A stretch of 64,000 nucleotides of DNA from Pseudoflavonifractor sp. An44 (GCF_002161675.1 NZ_NFIH01000001.1:62001-126000), one strand, 5' to 3'; counted from the first letter of the stretch, positions 17,016 to 24,661 are shown. Notes: generated by a model not told the origin, from the letters alone. Numbers and translations: made by a program.

Positions 17016-17041
17016 ATAAAAAAACAGGAGCGTATGCTCCT
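17016..17041 (-). terminator. Rho-independent terminator, minus strand
   Basis: On the minus strand the hairpin CAGGAGC-ATAC-GCTCCTG is followed by a run of seven T. It lies between the 184-residue gene (17231-17785) and the helix-turn-helix gene (16365-16916), ending transcription of the polymerase operon. Confidence 0.75.
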
Positions 17042-17069
17042 GCTTTTCACCAGTTACTTGGGATGGACA

Positions 17070-17119
17070 GCAAACAGCCCTGGCACCTTTTACGGTTCCA
17101 GGGCTGTTTGCCTTTCTTT
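17070..17119 (+). terminator. Long hairpin, terminator-like
   Basis: An 18-base arm (GCAAACAGCCCTGGCACC, 17070-17087) pairs with 17094-17111 around a 6-base loop, with a one-base bulge/mismatch region. On the plus strand CTTTCTTT follows. Together with the adjacent hairpin at 17016-17041 it forms a tandem terminator block in this ~310-base gap, which holds no gene. Confidence 0.6.
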
Positions 17120-17230
17120 ATTCAGTTTTTAGCGGTCACTGCCCACCCAGCGTACCTATCATACCCCTTGACAGGTCGGGTTTTCAGTAGGCAGAGGGTC
17201 CTCATCGTGTAGAGCTTCTGTCGGACCAGC

Positions 17231-17785
17231 TCAGCCAACAGACCTCCACCATTCATCAGCCAGTCCTGTCTTTCCTTTTAATTTCGGAATGGCATAGCCC
17301 CAAAGCGCCAATCCAAACAATAAAATCGCCTCTTTCTTTCGGTCATAATAGCTGCTTCGCTCCATATTCAACAGTTCCAACAGCTCCGTTTCACGATAAT
17401 CAAATTGGCTCAGATAACATTTGGATAGGATATTGCAGTACAGCTCCCCCTTACAAGGATATTCCCGGATCCGAAGCAGGGCCCATTGAACCAGCTCCGT
17501 CATCCATTTGGTCTCAAACAATCCTCTCACTTTTTCTTCAAAATGTTCCCTTGCCTCATCCGGCGCAAAGGTCTCCAAATAGGTCAGTGCACCATCCAAC
17601 TGTCCACGCCCCATGTCCAGCAGTTCCTCCCGGACCTCCTCTGCCCTGCTTTCCGTAAACCAACAGACATGGAGGTAGATCTCTAAAACCATCCGGGCCC
17701 GACTGTATAAAATTTTTTCGTTCCAATTTGCCAGCTCACAGATATATCGAATATAGTTTCGTGTTTTGGTAGCTTTTCGACTCAT
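17231..17785 (-). CDS. Uncharacterised 184-residue helical protein, polymerase cassette
   Basis: The protein starts MSRKATKTRNYIRYICELAN at 17785 (AGAGAGGAAA upstream); a start 36 bases earlier has no good site. It is wholly helical and charged. The C-terminal part (ELLELLNMERSSYYDRKKEA then ILLFGLALWGYAIPKLKG) resembles ArpU/phage-type small regulators. It lies 37 bases downstream of the 84-residue gene and is transcribed with the Y-family polymerase. I do not recognise a defined family. A regulatory or accessory role in the mutagenesis cassette is possible. Confidence 0.55.
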   Translation of the reverse strand: MSRKATKTRNYIRYICELANWNEKILYSRARMVLEIYLHVCWFTESRAEEVREELLDMGRGQLDGALTYLETFAPDEAREHFEEKVRGLFETKWMTELVQWALLRIREYPCKGELYCNILSKCYLSQFDYRETELLELLNMERSSYYDRKKEAILLFGLALWGYAIPKLKGKTGLADEWWRSVG

Positions 17786-17822
17786 GCACGTTTCCTCTCT
17801 CTCTGCGCACAATTGTTTCATT

Positions 17823-18077
17823 TTATGTCTTTGCCTCTACAAACCATCGATAGTTCTCTTCATAGTACAGATAGGTCTCTCGGCCGCAGATCATCACTGT
17901 GTACCGCAGCCCGACACCTCCGGCTTTCCTGCTGGCCGCTCTCACACAGTGTTTCACCCGATCCACTGCAAACTTTCTGCCATCAGACCATCGGACCCAC
18001 ACCGGACGCATGGTCCCTTCCGGGCGGAATACCGCCCCAACCTCAACATACACCTTACAGCGAACCTCTTCACTCAC
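17823..18077 (-). CDS. Small conserved-looking protein following the Y-family polymerase
   Basis: An 84-residue, probably beta-rich protein (VYVEVGAVFRPEGTMRPVWV, RWSDGRKFAVDRVKHCVRAA, RYTVMICGRETYLYYEENYR). The layout of a W/R-rich strand, a basic helix and an aromatic C-terminal strand recalls the small DUF6504-type proteins encoded beside ImuB/Y-family polymerases in other bacteria; that resemblance is by pattern only. It starts 29 bases after the polymerase stop and is certainly cotranscribed with it. A role as polymerase accessory factor is inferred. Confidence 0.55.
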   Translation of the reverse strand: MSEEVRCKVYVEVGAVFRPEGTMRPVWVRWSDGRKFAVDRVKHCVRAASRKAGGVGLRYTVMICGRETYLYYEENYRWFVEAKT

Positions 18078-18106
18078 ACGCTCACCCTCTCGTCTTCCTG
18101 ATCAAA

Positions 18107-19372
18107 TTATGCTCCTGTCAGGTTTCCTCGCTCCATGTATCCCCGGGGATGTACCACATGATCCTCCCGTGCATTCAAACTGGACAAGGTCCGATCTCTA
18201 TATGCCACTCCACGCTGAATGGAGAAGAAGCCAAACCGCCGGCGAATATCATCTACAGTAACATCCAATCGGTGTTCCCGATCTCTCCCCCTCTGGTCAC
18301 AAAATAGATTCATCTGTACCGGAACATGATCCAATAACAGCTGGGTCACCCGCACGCCCACACTTCGGATAGGCCGGTTCCAATGGTAGTGGCAGCGAAA
18401 CAATTCCATTCCCGCACCAGCGATCTCTCGCGTAATGTTCGTCGGTGCGGCCAGCTTTTTCTGCCTGGTCATGCTGCTCAGATCGGTGTCCCTCACATAC
18501 AGCTCCACCACCTGTCCCACAAAGTGATGCTCCCTTAACCGGGCTGATACACTTTCTGCCAACAGGTACACAATCACAGATACGTCCTCTCCATTCACCA
18601 AATCCCGCGGTGTGGTCGTGCTGTTGCCAATACTCTTAATTGGTGCAGCCTCATTGGAAAAGCTCACCGGCGTCTGATCCTCACCGTTTGCAAATCGATG
18701 CAGCACATACCCCATCTTTCCAAATCGAGTTTTTAAATACTCCGGATCTGCCTGGGCCAGTTGCCCAATCGTGCGAATCCCATGCTGGTTGAGTTTGCGC
18801 TGAGTCGCCCTTCCTACATACAGCAGGTCCTCCACCGGAAGCGGCCACACGAGGTTTCGATAGTTCTCCCGGTCAATGACGGTTACTGCGTCCGGCTTCT
18901 TGTAATCGCTTCCCAGCTTGGCAAAGATTTTATTCCACGATACGCCAATGCTCACTGTCACCCCCAACTCCCGTTTGATCCTGCGATTAATTTCCCGGGC
19001 AATGGCCAGCCCATCCCCATGGTGAGAACAGCTGCCAGTCACATCCAGCCATGATTCATCCACCCCGAACGGTTCTTGCTGATTGGTGTACTCCCCATAG
19101 ATTTCATGGGCCATGTGTGAAAACCGCAGGTAAAGGTCCATACGAGGGGGAACAAACGTGATCTCTGGACACAGCTGTCTTGCCTGCCACAGTGCCATTC
19201 CAGTTTTAACCCCCGCCTTTTTCGCCAGCTCGTCCTTGGCCAACACGATTCCATGCCGGCGCTCTGGGTCGCCCCCCACGGCCAACGGCTTTCCTCTCAA
19301 TTCTGGATGATGGAGCAGCTCGATACTGGCATAACAGTTGTTCATATCTGAATGTAAAATGGTGCGTTCCAA
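18107..19372 (-). CDS. Y-family (DinB/UmuC-type) translesion DNA polymerase
   Basis: A 421-residue protein when started at the TTG at 19372. Catalytic motifs are intact: HSDMNNCYAS near residue 9 (first metal Asp, Tyr as steric gate) and VDESWLDVT near 104 (Asp-Glu pair). A helix-hairpin-helix region (LNQHGIRTIGQLAQ) follows, and QMNLF near residue 351 fits the beta-clamp binding motif. It inserts nucleotides opposite damaged bases. The TTG is chosen because AAGGGGGGAG precedes it and because the promoter -10 at 19448-19453 would place the RNA start near 19441, leaving almost no leader for the ATG at 19435. It heads a three-gene operon opposite the XRE/ImmA pair. Confidence 0.9.
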   Translation of the reverse strand: MERTILHSDMNNCYASIELLHHPELRGKPLAVGGDPERRHGIVLAKDELAKKAGVKTGMALWQARQLCPEITFVPPRMDLYLRFSHMAHEIYGEYTNQQEPFGVDESWLDVTGSCSHHGDGLAIAREINRRIKRELGVTVSIGVSWNKIFAKLGSDYKKPDAVTVIDRENYRNLVWPLPVEDLLYVGRATQRKLNQHGIRTIGQLAQADPEYLKTRFGKMGYVLHRFANGEDQTPVSFSNEAAPIKSIGNSTTTPRDLVNGEDVSVIVYLLAESVSARLREHHFVGQVVELYVRDTDLSSMTRQKKLAAPTNITREIAGAGMELFRCHYHWNRPIRSVGVRVTQLLLDHVPVQMNLFCDQRGRDREHRLDVTVDDIRRRFGFFSIQRGVAYRDRTLSSLNAREDHVVHPRGYMERGNLTGA

Positions 19373-19386
19373 CCGACTCTCCCCCC

Positions 19387-19415
19387 TTGACAGATAGGCA
19401 ATTCTTCTGTATGAT
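19387..19415 (+). promoter_or_regulatory. Sigma-A promoter for the XRE/ImmA operon
   Basis: TTGACA (19387-19392), a 17-base spacer and TATGAT (19410-19415) form a near-consensus promoter directed rightward. The expected start near 19422 lies inside operator box 1, so binding there would block initiation. This is consistent with autoregulation. Confidence 0.8.
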
Positions 19416-19416
19416 A

Positions 19417-19510
19417 TAGGAAAGTAATTTCCCATCCGTTTGGCTTAAGTATAGGAAATCATCTTCCCCTTGTCAAGTGGAAAGTTCAGGCTGTAGGAAA
19501 CCATCTTCCC
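19417..19510. promoter_or_regulatory. Three operator boxes controlling polymerase and XRE genes
   Basis: Three 17-base copies of the pattern TAGGAAAnnATnTTCCC occur at 19417-19433, 19452-19468 and 19494-19510, all in the same orientation. Each is an imperfect palindrome (GGAAA...TTTCC in box 1, GGAA...TTCC in boxes 2 and 3), as expected for a dimeric XRE repressor. Box 1 covers the plus promoter start, box 2 the minus promoter spacer, and box 3 lies just upstream of the minus -35. The adjacent XRE protein is the obvious binder. Confidence 0.8.
19448..19476 (-). promoter_or_regulatory. Sigma-A promoter for the Y-family polymerase operon
   Basis: On the minus strand TTGACA (19471-19476) and TATACT (19448-19453) are 17 bases apart, an almost perfect promoter pointing leftward. 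Operator box 2 fills the spacer, so the polymerase should be tightly repressed when the box is occupied. Confidence 0.82.
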
Positions 19511-19526
19511 CTTGGAGGTATGATAT

Positions 19527-19946
19527 ATGACATTTGGAGAAAAGATTAAAGAACTCCGCACAGAAAAGGGACTTTCCCAAACACAGCTGGGAAATCTCAT
19601 TGGTGTCTCCATGCGCACCATTCGCGGCTGGGAGACGGAAGGTCGTTATCCCAAACAACACGATATCTATATGAAACTGGCTCAAGCACTGGAGTGTGAG
19701 GTATCTTATCTTATGGGTGACCAAGAGGCTTTCCTGACCGATGTCACGCAACAATACGGCAGCCGTGGAGCGCAGCAGGCTCAGGCAATTTTAGACCAGA
19801 CTGCTGCCATGTTTGCCGGTGGCGAGCTATCTGAAGAGGATCAGATTGCATTTCTCACGGAAATTCAGGCGCTGTATCTGGACTCAAAGCAGCGAGCCAA
19901 AAAATTCACCCCAAAGAAATATCACCGCAATGGCACCGATGAGTAA
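19527..19946 (+). CDS. XRE-family repressor (ImmR-like)
   Basis: A 139-residue protein with an N-terminal XRE helix-turn-helix (KELRTEKGLSQTQLGNLIGV, then SMRTIRGWETEGRYP, residues ~8-45), followed by a helical C-terminal region with an acidic segment (GGELSEEDQIAFLTEIQALY). GGAGG precedes the ATG at normal spacing. It is transcribed away from the polymerase and is followed by a metalloprotease gene. In ImmR/ImmA and DdrO/IrrE pairs the protease cleaves the XRE repressor after DNA damage. By analogy I infer that it represses the polymerase operon through the three boxes. Confidence 0.87.
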   Translation: MTFGEKIKELRTEKGLSQTQLGNLIGVSMRTIRGWETEGRYPKQHDIYMKLAQALECEVSYLMGDQEAFLTDVTQQYGSRGAQQAQAILDQTAAMFAGGELSEEDQIAFLTEIQALYLDSKQRAKKFTPKKYHRNGTDE

Positions 19947-20012
19947 GTGCAGTTTATGTGACTTGTCCCCTGCCACACTGTGTGTATGCCATTCATCGGA
20001 GGGAATCAATGT

Positions 20013-20525
20013 ATGAGGGACACCATCTTCCAAACCATCCAGACCCTTGTTGGTAAATACCATACCCGCGATCCCTTCGAACTGTTAGGCCGGCTCCATG
20101 TCGTTGTCAAGGAATCTGACGGCTACAAGAGTCTGAAGGGATACTGCCTCATGAGCTGCCGAACCATCTATGTGGTGCTCAACGCCTCCCTATCCGAGGA
20201 AGAAAAGCGCATGGTAGCAGCCCATGAGCTGGGTCATATCATGCTCCATCGGAGCGCACTCCAAATGGCTCCCATGAAAGACATTGCACTTTATGACATG
20301 ACAAACTCCACCGAGTACGAGGCTAATCTCTTCGCCGCAGATCTTCTCATTGAGGACAGCGAAGTGGAGCGTCTATCCCAGGATACAGAACTGGACTTTT
20401 TCGGTATGTGCAGCTGTTTGAATGTCCATCCGCAGCTCATGTGTTTCAAGTTGTTCAGCCTTATCAAGCGTGGGTTTTCTTATCAGATGCCTATGGGGCT
20501 GAATAGTAAGTTTTTTAAAGCATGA
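20013..20525 (+). CDS. ImmA/IrrE-family metalloprotease
   Basis: A 170-residue protein with the zinc-protease motif AAHELGHIMLHRS near residue 70 and a downstream EYEANLFAADLLIE segment whose Glu is the usual third ligand in the ImmA/IrrE family. The start at 20013 is chosen because GGAGGG lies 9 bases upstream; an in-frame ATG at 19980 lacks a site. It follows the XRE gene in one operon. The family cleaves partner XRE repressors to switch on target genes, so it is the likely inducer of the polymerase cassette. Confidence 0.88.
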   Translation: MRDTIFQTIQTLVGKYHTRDPFELLGRLHVVVKESDGYKSLKGYCLMSCRTIYVVLNASLSEEEKRMVAAHELGHIMLHRSALQMAPMKDIALYDMTNSTEYEANLFAADLLIEDSEVERLSQDTELDFFGMCSCLNVHPQLMCFKLFSLIKRGFSYQMPMGLNSKFFKA

Positions 20526-20578
20526 AAATGCGCCCGCTGGGCAAGGGGATTCTTGCTCAGCAGGCGCTGTACATTTTC
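20523..20578 (+). terminator. Hairpin terminator after the ImmA-like gene
   Basis: A long imperfect stem (GCGCCCGCTGGGCAAG paired with CTTGCTCAGCAGGCGC around GGGATT) is extended by flanking GAAAATG and CATTTTC arms. It begins at the ImmA stop codon. The A/T-rich outer arms suggest it can work in both directions. Confidence 0.65.
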
Positions 20579-20713
20579 GTGTGATACTCTCCCTGTTTCA
20601 CGGCTGCATAATTTCACTTGGGGACTGAGAGAAAACAACATCACCCCCTGGTCCAGTCAAGTGCTGTTCCAATGAATTTTAGATTGACTTTTGGTGACCT
20701 CTCTGATAATATC

Positions 20714-20789
20714 AAGAAAACACCGGTAGTTATGTGACTGGGCTAGGAAGAAATTCTGAACCCTTTGCCTTAACTACCGGTGTTTTCTT
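20714..20789. repeat. 19-bp perfect inverted repeat with 38-base loop
   Basis: AAGAAAACACCGGTAGTTA at 20714-20732 is repeated as its exact complement at 20771-20789. It lies between the ImmA-like terminator and the small minus-strand gene, in a ~300-base gap with no coding sequence. It may be a bidirectional terminator with an unusually long loop, a small RNA or the relic of a miniature mobile element. Confidence 0.65.
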
Positions 20790-20831
20790 TCAGTTTTCCA
20801 ATAACGGAGCACACAACTTTCCCTGCATCGT

Positions 20832-21020
20832 TCACTTCTGCTCCAGCCGTGCTTTCTTTCTGTCCTCTACCCTCTTCAGTATCTCCGCATTAACCTTCTC
20901 CAGGTGCCTTTGAAATTTTTCTCTCTCCGCTTTCGTCTTTAGCATTGGTTCCCGATCTTCCTTCCCGTTCATTTCATAAATAAATCTCCTCAGTTTTGGA
21001 TCCAATCCTCTCTCGCTCAT
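20832..21020 (-). CDS. Small basic coiled-coil-like protein, unknown function
   Basis: A 62-residue protein starting MSERGLDPKLRRFIYEMNGK at 21020, where AAGGAGGGAACGGAGC provides a ribosome site; a longer in-frame version lacks one. It is highly charged with a helical C-terminal half (FQRHLEKVNAEILKRVEDRK). No family is recognised. Codon content and the ribosome site make it a plausible real gene. Confidence 0.5.
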   Translation of the reverse strand: MSERGLDPKLRRFIYEMNGKEDREPMLKTKAEREKFQRHLEKVNAEILKRVEDRKKARLEQK

Positions 21021-21199
21021 GCTCCGTTCCCTCCTTATAATTGCCAATATCATATGGCGCCGTCTGATTCTCAACATCTGCCCTACTTGCCAGAAGGGCT
21101 TTCCCTCGATACAATGAAAGCAAGCGGACCGGGCTGTCTTAACTCACCGAACAAAGCACGGAGACGGTCCAGAAATCAAATAGCTGAGGAGGATGAAAC

Positions 21200-21610
21200 A
21201 TGCAGCATGAATGCAGAATCACGGTACTAGAGACCAAGGTGTTTCCGGAGTACCAAGAGCAGTATCTTGCGGACCCCAAGTCGGGACCCTGTCCCTGTTT
21301 TCGGGAGGGAGACACCTTTTTGCTCAAGCGCACCCCAGATCGTGACGACTTTTATCACCTGATGAACGGAAAGTTCTGCGGGGAGGCGTGGGATGCCATC
21401 AGTCGGTATGTCTACACCGCCCTACAAGGTGGGTCTATCATGCACAAATGGACCAATGACGAGCGGATGATGATTGCCTGCTGCAACGACGGCACAAGAC
21501 CGGTGATTTTCAAAATCGAGCGAATCGACATCCCGGAGACCGAAGAGGAAAAGGAATGGCTGGCAAAGCAGAATTTTAAGAATATAGCAGAGGACGCCTA
21601 TACAGGCTGA
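21200..21610 (+). CDS. TIGR04076-family protein
   Basis: A 136-residue protein matching the TIGR04076 pattern: RITVLETKVFPEYQEQYL, GPCPCFREGDTFLL, an AWDAISRYVYTALQGG segment and CCNDGTRPVIFKIERI near the C terminus. The conserved cysteines suggest metal or redox chemistry, but the family has no established function. GAGGAGG precedes the ATG. A clean terminator follows at 21677-21708, so it is a single-gene unit. Confidence 0.82.
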   Translation: MQHECRITVLETKVFPEYQEQYLADPKSGPCPCFREGDTFLLKRTPDRDDFYHLMNGKFCGEAWDAISRYVYTALQGGSIMHKWTNDERMMIACCNDGTRPVIFKIERIDIPETEEEKEWLAKQNFKNIAEDAYTG

Positions 21611-21676
21611 GCTGCAGCTGGCGTTCTCCGTGGAGGCTGTTGATGCCTTCCTGGCACAAAGGAATCACTGACAGAT

Positions 21677-21708
21677 AGCGGAGCGCTCACATGGGCGCTC
21701 CGCTTTTT
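21677..21708 (+). terminator. Rho-independent terminator
   Basis: AGCGGAGCGCTC-ACATG-GGCGCTCCGCT is a strong hairpin followed by TTTTAT on the plus strand, ending the TIGR04076 transcript and abutting the stop codon of the convergent acetyltransferase gene. Confidence 0.8.
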
Positions 21709-22150
21709 ATAGCGCTCTTTGCAGGTACACCATGTCCACCAGCTGCACCCCATCCTCGTAGATGGGGTGGTCGTAGTGGTCGATAAAAAAGTTCTTGACC
21801 AGATGGTGCCTGCGAAAACCACAGGCTTCATAAAACAGAATGGTGGATGGGCTGTCTCCGGTGCCCACCTGCAGCACTGTATACCGCTCCTTGTAAGTTC
21901 GGACAAGGAAGTCCACCATATTCTTTCCGTATCCCCTGCCCTGAAAAGCAGGCTCCACGGCGAGGTTTTTCAGCTCCAGGATACCGTCTCCCTCATCGGT
22001 CACCACACATTCGGCCTTGACGCCGTCATCCTCCAGCACATACATGGTCCCCCGCTCCAGATAGCGGTCGATCATATCCTCCTGCTCGTCGGCCAGCAGC
22101 AGCAACTCCAGGTATAACTTTTTGTTGGTTTCCACTTTTTTGACTTCCAT
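21707..22150 (-). CDS. GNAT-family N-acetyltransferase
   Basis: A 147-residue protein with the GNAT acetyl-CoA core: LELKNLAVEPAFQGRGYGKN (motif A with QGRGYG) near residue 70 and FYEACGFRRHHLVKNFF near 110. The ATG at 22150 is preceded by GAGGGGGGA. Upstream in-frame extension is non-coding in character because it overlaps the regulator gene on the other strand. It transfers an acetyl group to an unknown amine substrate. It is divergent from the WYL-type regulator and may be controlled by it. Confidence 0.85.
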   Translation of the reverse strand: MEVKKVETNKKLYLELLLLADEQEDMIDRYLERGTMYVLEDDGVKAECVVTDEGDGILELKNLAVEPAFQGRGYGKNMVDFLVRTYKERYTVLQVGTGDSPSTILFYEACGFRRHHLVKNFFIDHYDHPIYEDGVQLVDMVYLQRAL

Positions 22151-22306
22151 GCATAATCCCCCCTCTGTCTGACGGTCTTGGACGGTCTTGATAGGACGTA
22201 TCATACCATATGATCTGTACCTCGGCAATTCTTTGAGGAACATGACAGACAGTTGTCGGGTTCCTATGGTATAATGCAGGCAGAAATGTGAAAGGCGGTG
22301 TACCTT

Positions 22307-22907
22307 ATGAAGATGGAGCGGCTCATCGGCATCCTGTCCATCCTGCTCCAGCGGGAGAAGATCACCGCCCCAGAACTGGCGGAGCAGTTCGAGGTGTCCC
22401 GCCGGACCATCCAGCGTGACATTGAGTCCCTGTGCCGGGCAGGCATCCCCATCGCCACCACTCAAGGTTCTGGGGGCGGCATCTCCATCATGGAGGGCTA
22501 CCGGGTGGACCGGACGGTGCTCACTGCTCCGGAAATGCAGGCTATCCTGGCAGGGCTCAGGAGTCTGGACAGCGTCAGCGGCACCCGGCGTTACGCCCAG
22601 CTGATGGAGAAGCTATCCGCCGGAAGTGGCGGACTGGTGAGTGGCGGCGCCCATATGCTCATCGACCTCTCCTCTTGGTACAAGACCAGCCTGCCGCTGG
22701 CGACTGGTGGAGGAGCACGGGGCAGATTGTTTCACCGTGGAGCCAGACGGCCGGCTTCGCTTCACCGGCGGCTTTCCCGATGGAAACAGCGTGCTCAGCT
22801 GGGTTTTGACCTTTGGCGACAAGGCAGAGCTGCTGGAGCCAGCAGAATTCCGAGACAAACTGCGGCAACTGACCGAAACACTGGCCCATCGTTATAGGAG
22901 GAATTGA
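22307..22907 (+). pseudogene. WYL-type helix-turn-helix regulator, internally deleted and frameshifted
   Basis: The first ~125 residues are a good YafY/WYL-type regulator (helix-turn-helix EQFEVSRRTIQRDIESLCRA, then GGISIMEGYRVDRTVLTAPE). After HMLIDLSSWYKTSLP near 22690 the frame shifts. The normal C terminus (EEHGADCFTVEPDGRLRFTG through DKLRQLTETLAHRYRRN, ending 22907) continues in another frame, and most of the WYL domain is missing: about 200 residues remain where ~300 are usual. The helix-turn-helix may still be made, but ligand sensing is lost. The ATG at 22307 is preferred over the GTG at 22298. TfoX-like and GyrI-like genes follow in the same operon. Confidence 0.75.
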
Positions 22908-22908
22908 C

Positions 22909-23229
22909 ATGGCCTCTCATCAGGACTTTGTTGACTATGTGACCGAGCAGCTACGGGAGGCCGGAACCATCCGCAGCCGGAAGATGTTTGGAGAATACGG
23001 CCTTTTCTGCGACGAGGTGTTCTTCGCCGTCATCTGTGACGACCAACTGTTTGTCAAGGTCCCCCCGGCGGGAGAGGCGGCTTTTCCCCATCTGCCCAAG
23101 TCTCCCCCCTATGAGGGGGCTAAAGACTACCTCTGGGTGGAGGATGTGGACGACCGGGACACCATGACCGCTCTTACTCGCCTCACCTGTCTGGCCCTTC
23201 AGACCCAGCCAAAGAAAAGGAGGAAATAG
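22909..23229 (+). CDS. TfoX N-terminal-domain protein
   Basis: A 106-residue protein matching the TfoX/Sxy N-terminal domain alone: QLREAGTIRSRKMFGEYGLF, CDEVFFAVICDDQLFVKV, then YLWVEDVDD and a basic tail (QPKKRRK). TfoX in Proteobacteria controls competence, but stand-alone N-terminal domains in Firmicutes have no defined role. It starts 1 base after the regulator stop (GGAGGAATTGAC upstream) and ends 2 bases before the GyrI-like gene, so it is clearly part of that operon. Confidence 0.85.
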   Translation: MASHQDFVDYVTEQLREAGTIRSRKMFGEYGLFCDEVFFAVICDDQLFVKVPPAGEAAFPHLPKSPPYEGAKDYLWVEDVDDRDTMTALTRLTCLALQTQPKKRRK

Positions 23230-23231
23230 CC

Positions 23232-23891
23232 ATGGCCTTTGACTATAAGAAAGAGTACAAGGAATTTTATCTGCCCCCCAGGACACCGGGCATTGTCACG
23301 GTACCCGCCATGAACTTTCTGGCCGTTCGGGGCCAGGGCGACCCCAATGAGGAGGGCGGCGCCTATCAACAGGCCCTGGAACAGCTCTACACTGTGGCCT
23401 ACACCATCAAAATGAGTAAGATGGGTAAACACCGGCTGGAGGGCTATTTTGACTATGTGGTGCCGCCTCTGGAGGGGCTTTGGTGGCAGGAGGATACCCA
23501 AGGTGTGGACTATACCCGCAAGGCAGATTTTCGGTGGATCTCCCTCATTCGCCTTCCTGAGTTCGTGACAGAAGAGGCCTTCCGCTGGGCCGTCCGGGAG
23601 GCCACAGAGAAAAAGCAGCAGGACTTCTCCGCAGTGGAGTTCTTTCCCTGGGAGGAGGGACTATGCGTCCAGTGTATGCACATCGGCCCCTACGACGACG
23701 AACCCGCCACCGTGACCGCCATGGCGGAATACGCCAAGGCGCAGGGCTATGAATTGGACTACAACCATGGCCGGTTCCACCACGAGATCTATTTGAGCGA
23801 CGTACGGCGGTGCAAGCCGGAAAAACTAAAAACCATCATTCGGCAGCCCGTGAAAGAGGCACTTCGGAGCGAACTGCCGTACCATGCCTGA
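23232..23891 (+). CDS. GyrI-like small-molecule-binding protein
   Basis: A 219-residue protein of the stand-alone GyrI-like class. An N-terminal strand-helix unit (PAMNFLAVRGQGDPNEEGGA) is followed by DYVVPPLEGLWW and a second half with CVQCMHIGPYDDEPATVTAM and YNHGRFHHEIYLSD. GyrI-like domains bind hydrophobic cations and drugs. An AAAGGAGGAAATAGCC ribosome site is present. It is the last gene of the regulator-TfoX-GyrI operon, which could be a small xenobiotic response unit. Confidence 0.85.
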   Translation: MAFDYKKEYKEFYLPPRTPGIVTVPAMNFLAVRGQGDPNEEGGAYQQALEQLYTVAYTIKMSKMGKHRLEGYFDYVVPPLEGLWWQEDTQGVDYTRKADFRWISLIRLPEFVTEEAFRWAVREATEKKQQDFSAVEFFPWEEGLCVQCMHIGPYDDEPATVTAMAEYAKAQGYELDYNHGRFHHEIYLSDVRRCKPEKLKTIIRQPVKEALRSELPYHA

Positions 23892-24100
23892 ACTCACCAA
23901 AATCTCAAACCGTGTCGTTCTCTTTTCCCCTCCAATCCGTTAAGATTAGATTGTCAATGATAAATGGGACTGGCACAGGCAAATATGATATGCTTCCCCT
24001 CTCTGTTGCCTCCAGTGCCATCATCTATTATGGGCAACCGTTCCCATGTTCCACAGCCATGACTTGTGATATAATAAGGGCATCACAAGGAGGGATTGCT

Positions 24101-24661
24101 ATGCGCAAGAATTTTGGAGCCAAGACCTGGACCTATCCCCAGCCGGTCTTTATCCTGGCCACCTACAACGAAGACGGCACCCCTGATGCCATGAATGCGG
24201 CCTGGGGTGGCATCAGCGAGGACAAGGAACTGAGCTTGTGCATCAGTGCAGGCCATAAAACCACCGCCAACATTCTGGCCCGCAAGGCCTTTACCGTGAG
24301 CATGGGTACGGCGCACCAGGCAGTGGCCTGCGACTATGTGGGGCTTACTTCTGGAAACGACATGGCGGACAAGGTGGCAAAGGCCGGCTGGCACACCACC
24401 AAATCGGAATTTGTGGATGCTCCCCTCATCGACGAGCTTCCCATGGCTGTGGAGTGCCAACTGGTGAGCTATGACCCGGAGAGCTGCCGCCTGGTGGGCA
24501 AGATCGTCAACGTAAGTGCTGATGAGTCTGTGCTGGATGGGGAGGGAACCATCGACCCGGAGAAGCTGCGCCCCATTATCTTTGACCCCATTCACTTCAC
24601 CTACCGTGTTCTGGGCGAGAAAGTGGGTAATGCCTTCAAGGACGGCGCCAAGCTGAAATAA
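24101..24661 (+). CDS. Flavin reductase-like FMN-binding protein
   Basis: A 186-residue protein of the flavin reductase-like family: WTYPQPVFILATYNEDGTPD at the N terminus, AWGGISEDKELSLCIS, AFTVSMGTAHQAVACDYVGL and a C-terminal FDPIHFTYRVLGEKVGNAF segment. It probably binds FMN and acts as an NAD(P)H-dependent oxidoreductase. The start at 24101 has AAGGAGGG upstream, and TATAAT at 24070-24075 provides a -10; the longer frame upstream is not needed. It is a single gene. Confidence 0.87.
   Translation: MRKNFGAKTWTYPQPVFILATYNEDGTPDAMNAAWGGISEDKELSLCISAGHKTTANILARKAFTVSMGTAHQAVACDYVGLTSGNDMADKVAKAGWHTTKSEFVDAPLIDELPMAVECQLVSYDPESCRLVGKIVNVSADESVLDGEGTIDPEKLRPIIFDPIHFTYRVLGEKVGNAFKDGAKLK

Noticed and set aside
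16365-21020. Complete prophage or conjugative element
   Set aside because: No integrase, relaxase, structural or conjugation genes; only a regulatory/polymerase cassette is visible.
21719-22117. Plus-strand open frame opposite the GNAT gene
   Set aside because: Shadow frame; the GNAT motif A is clear on the minus strand.
22247-22275. Promoter for the WYL-type regulator
   Set aside because: TATAAT is present at 22270 but no acceptable -35 lies 16-18 bases upstream; not called.
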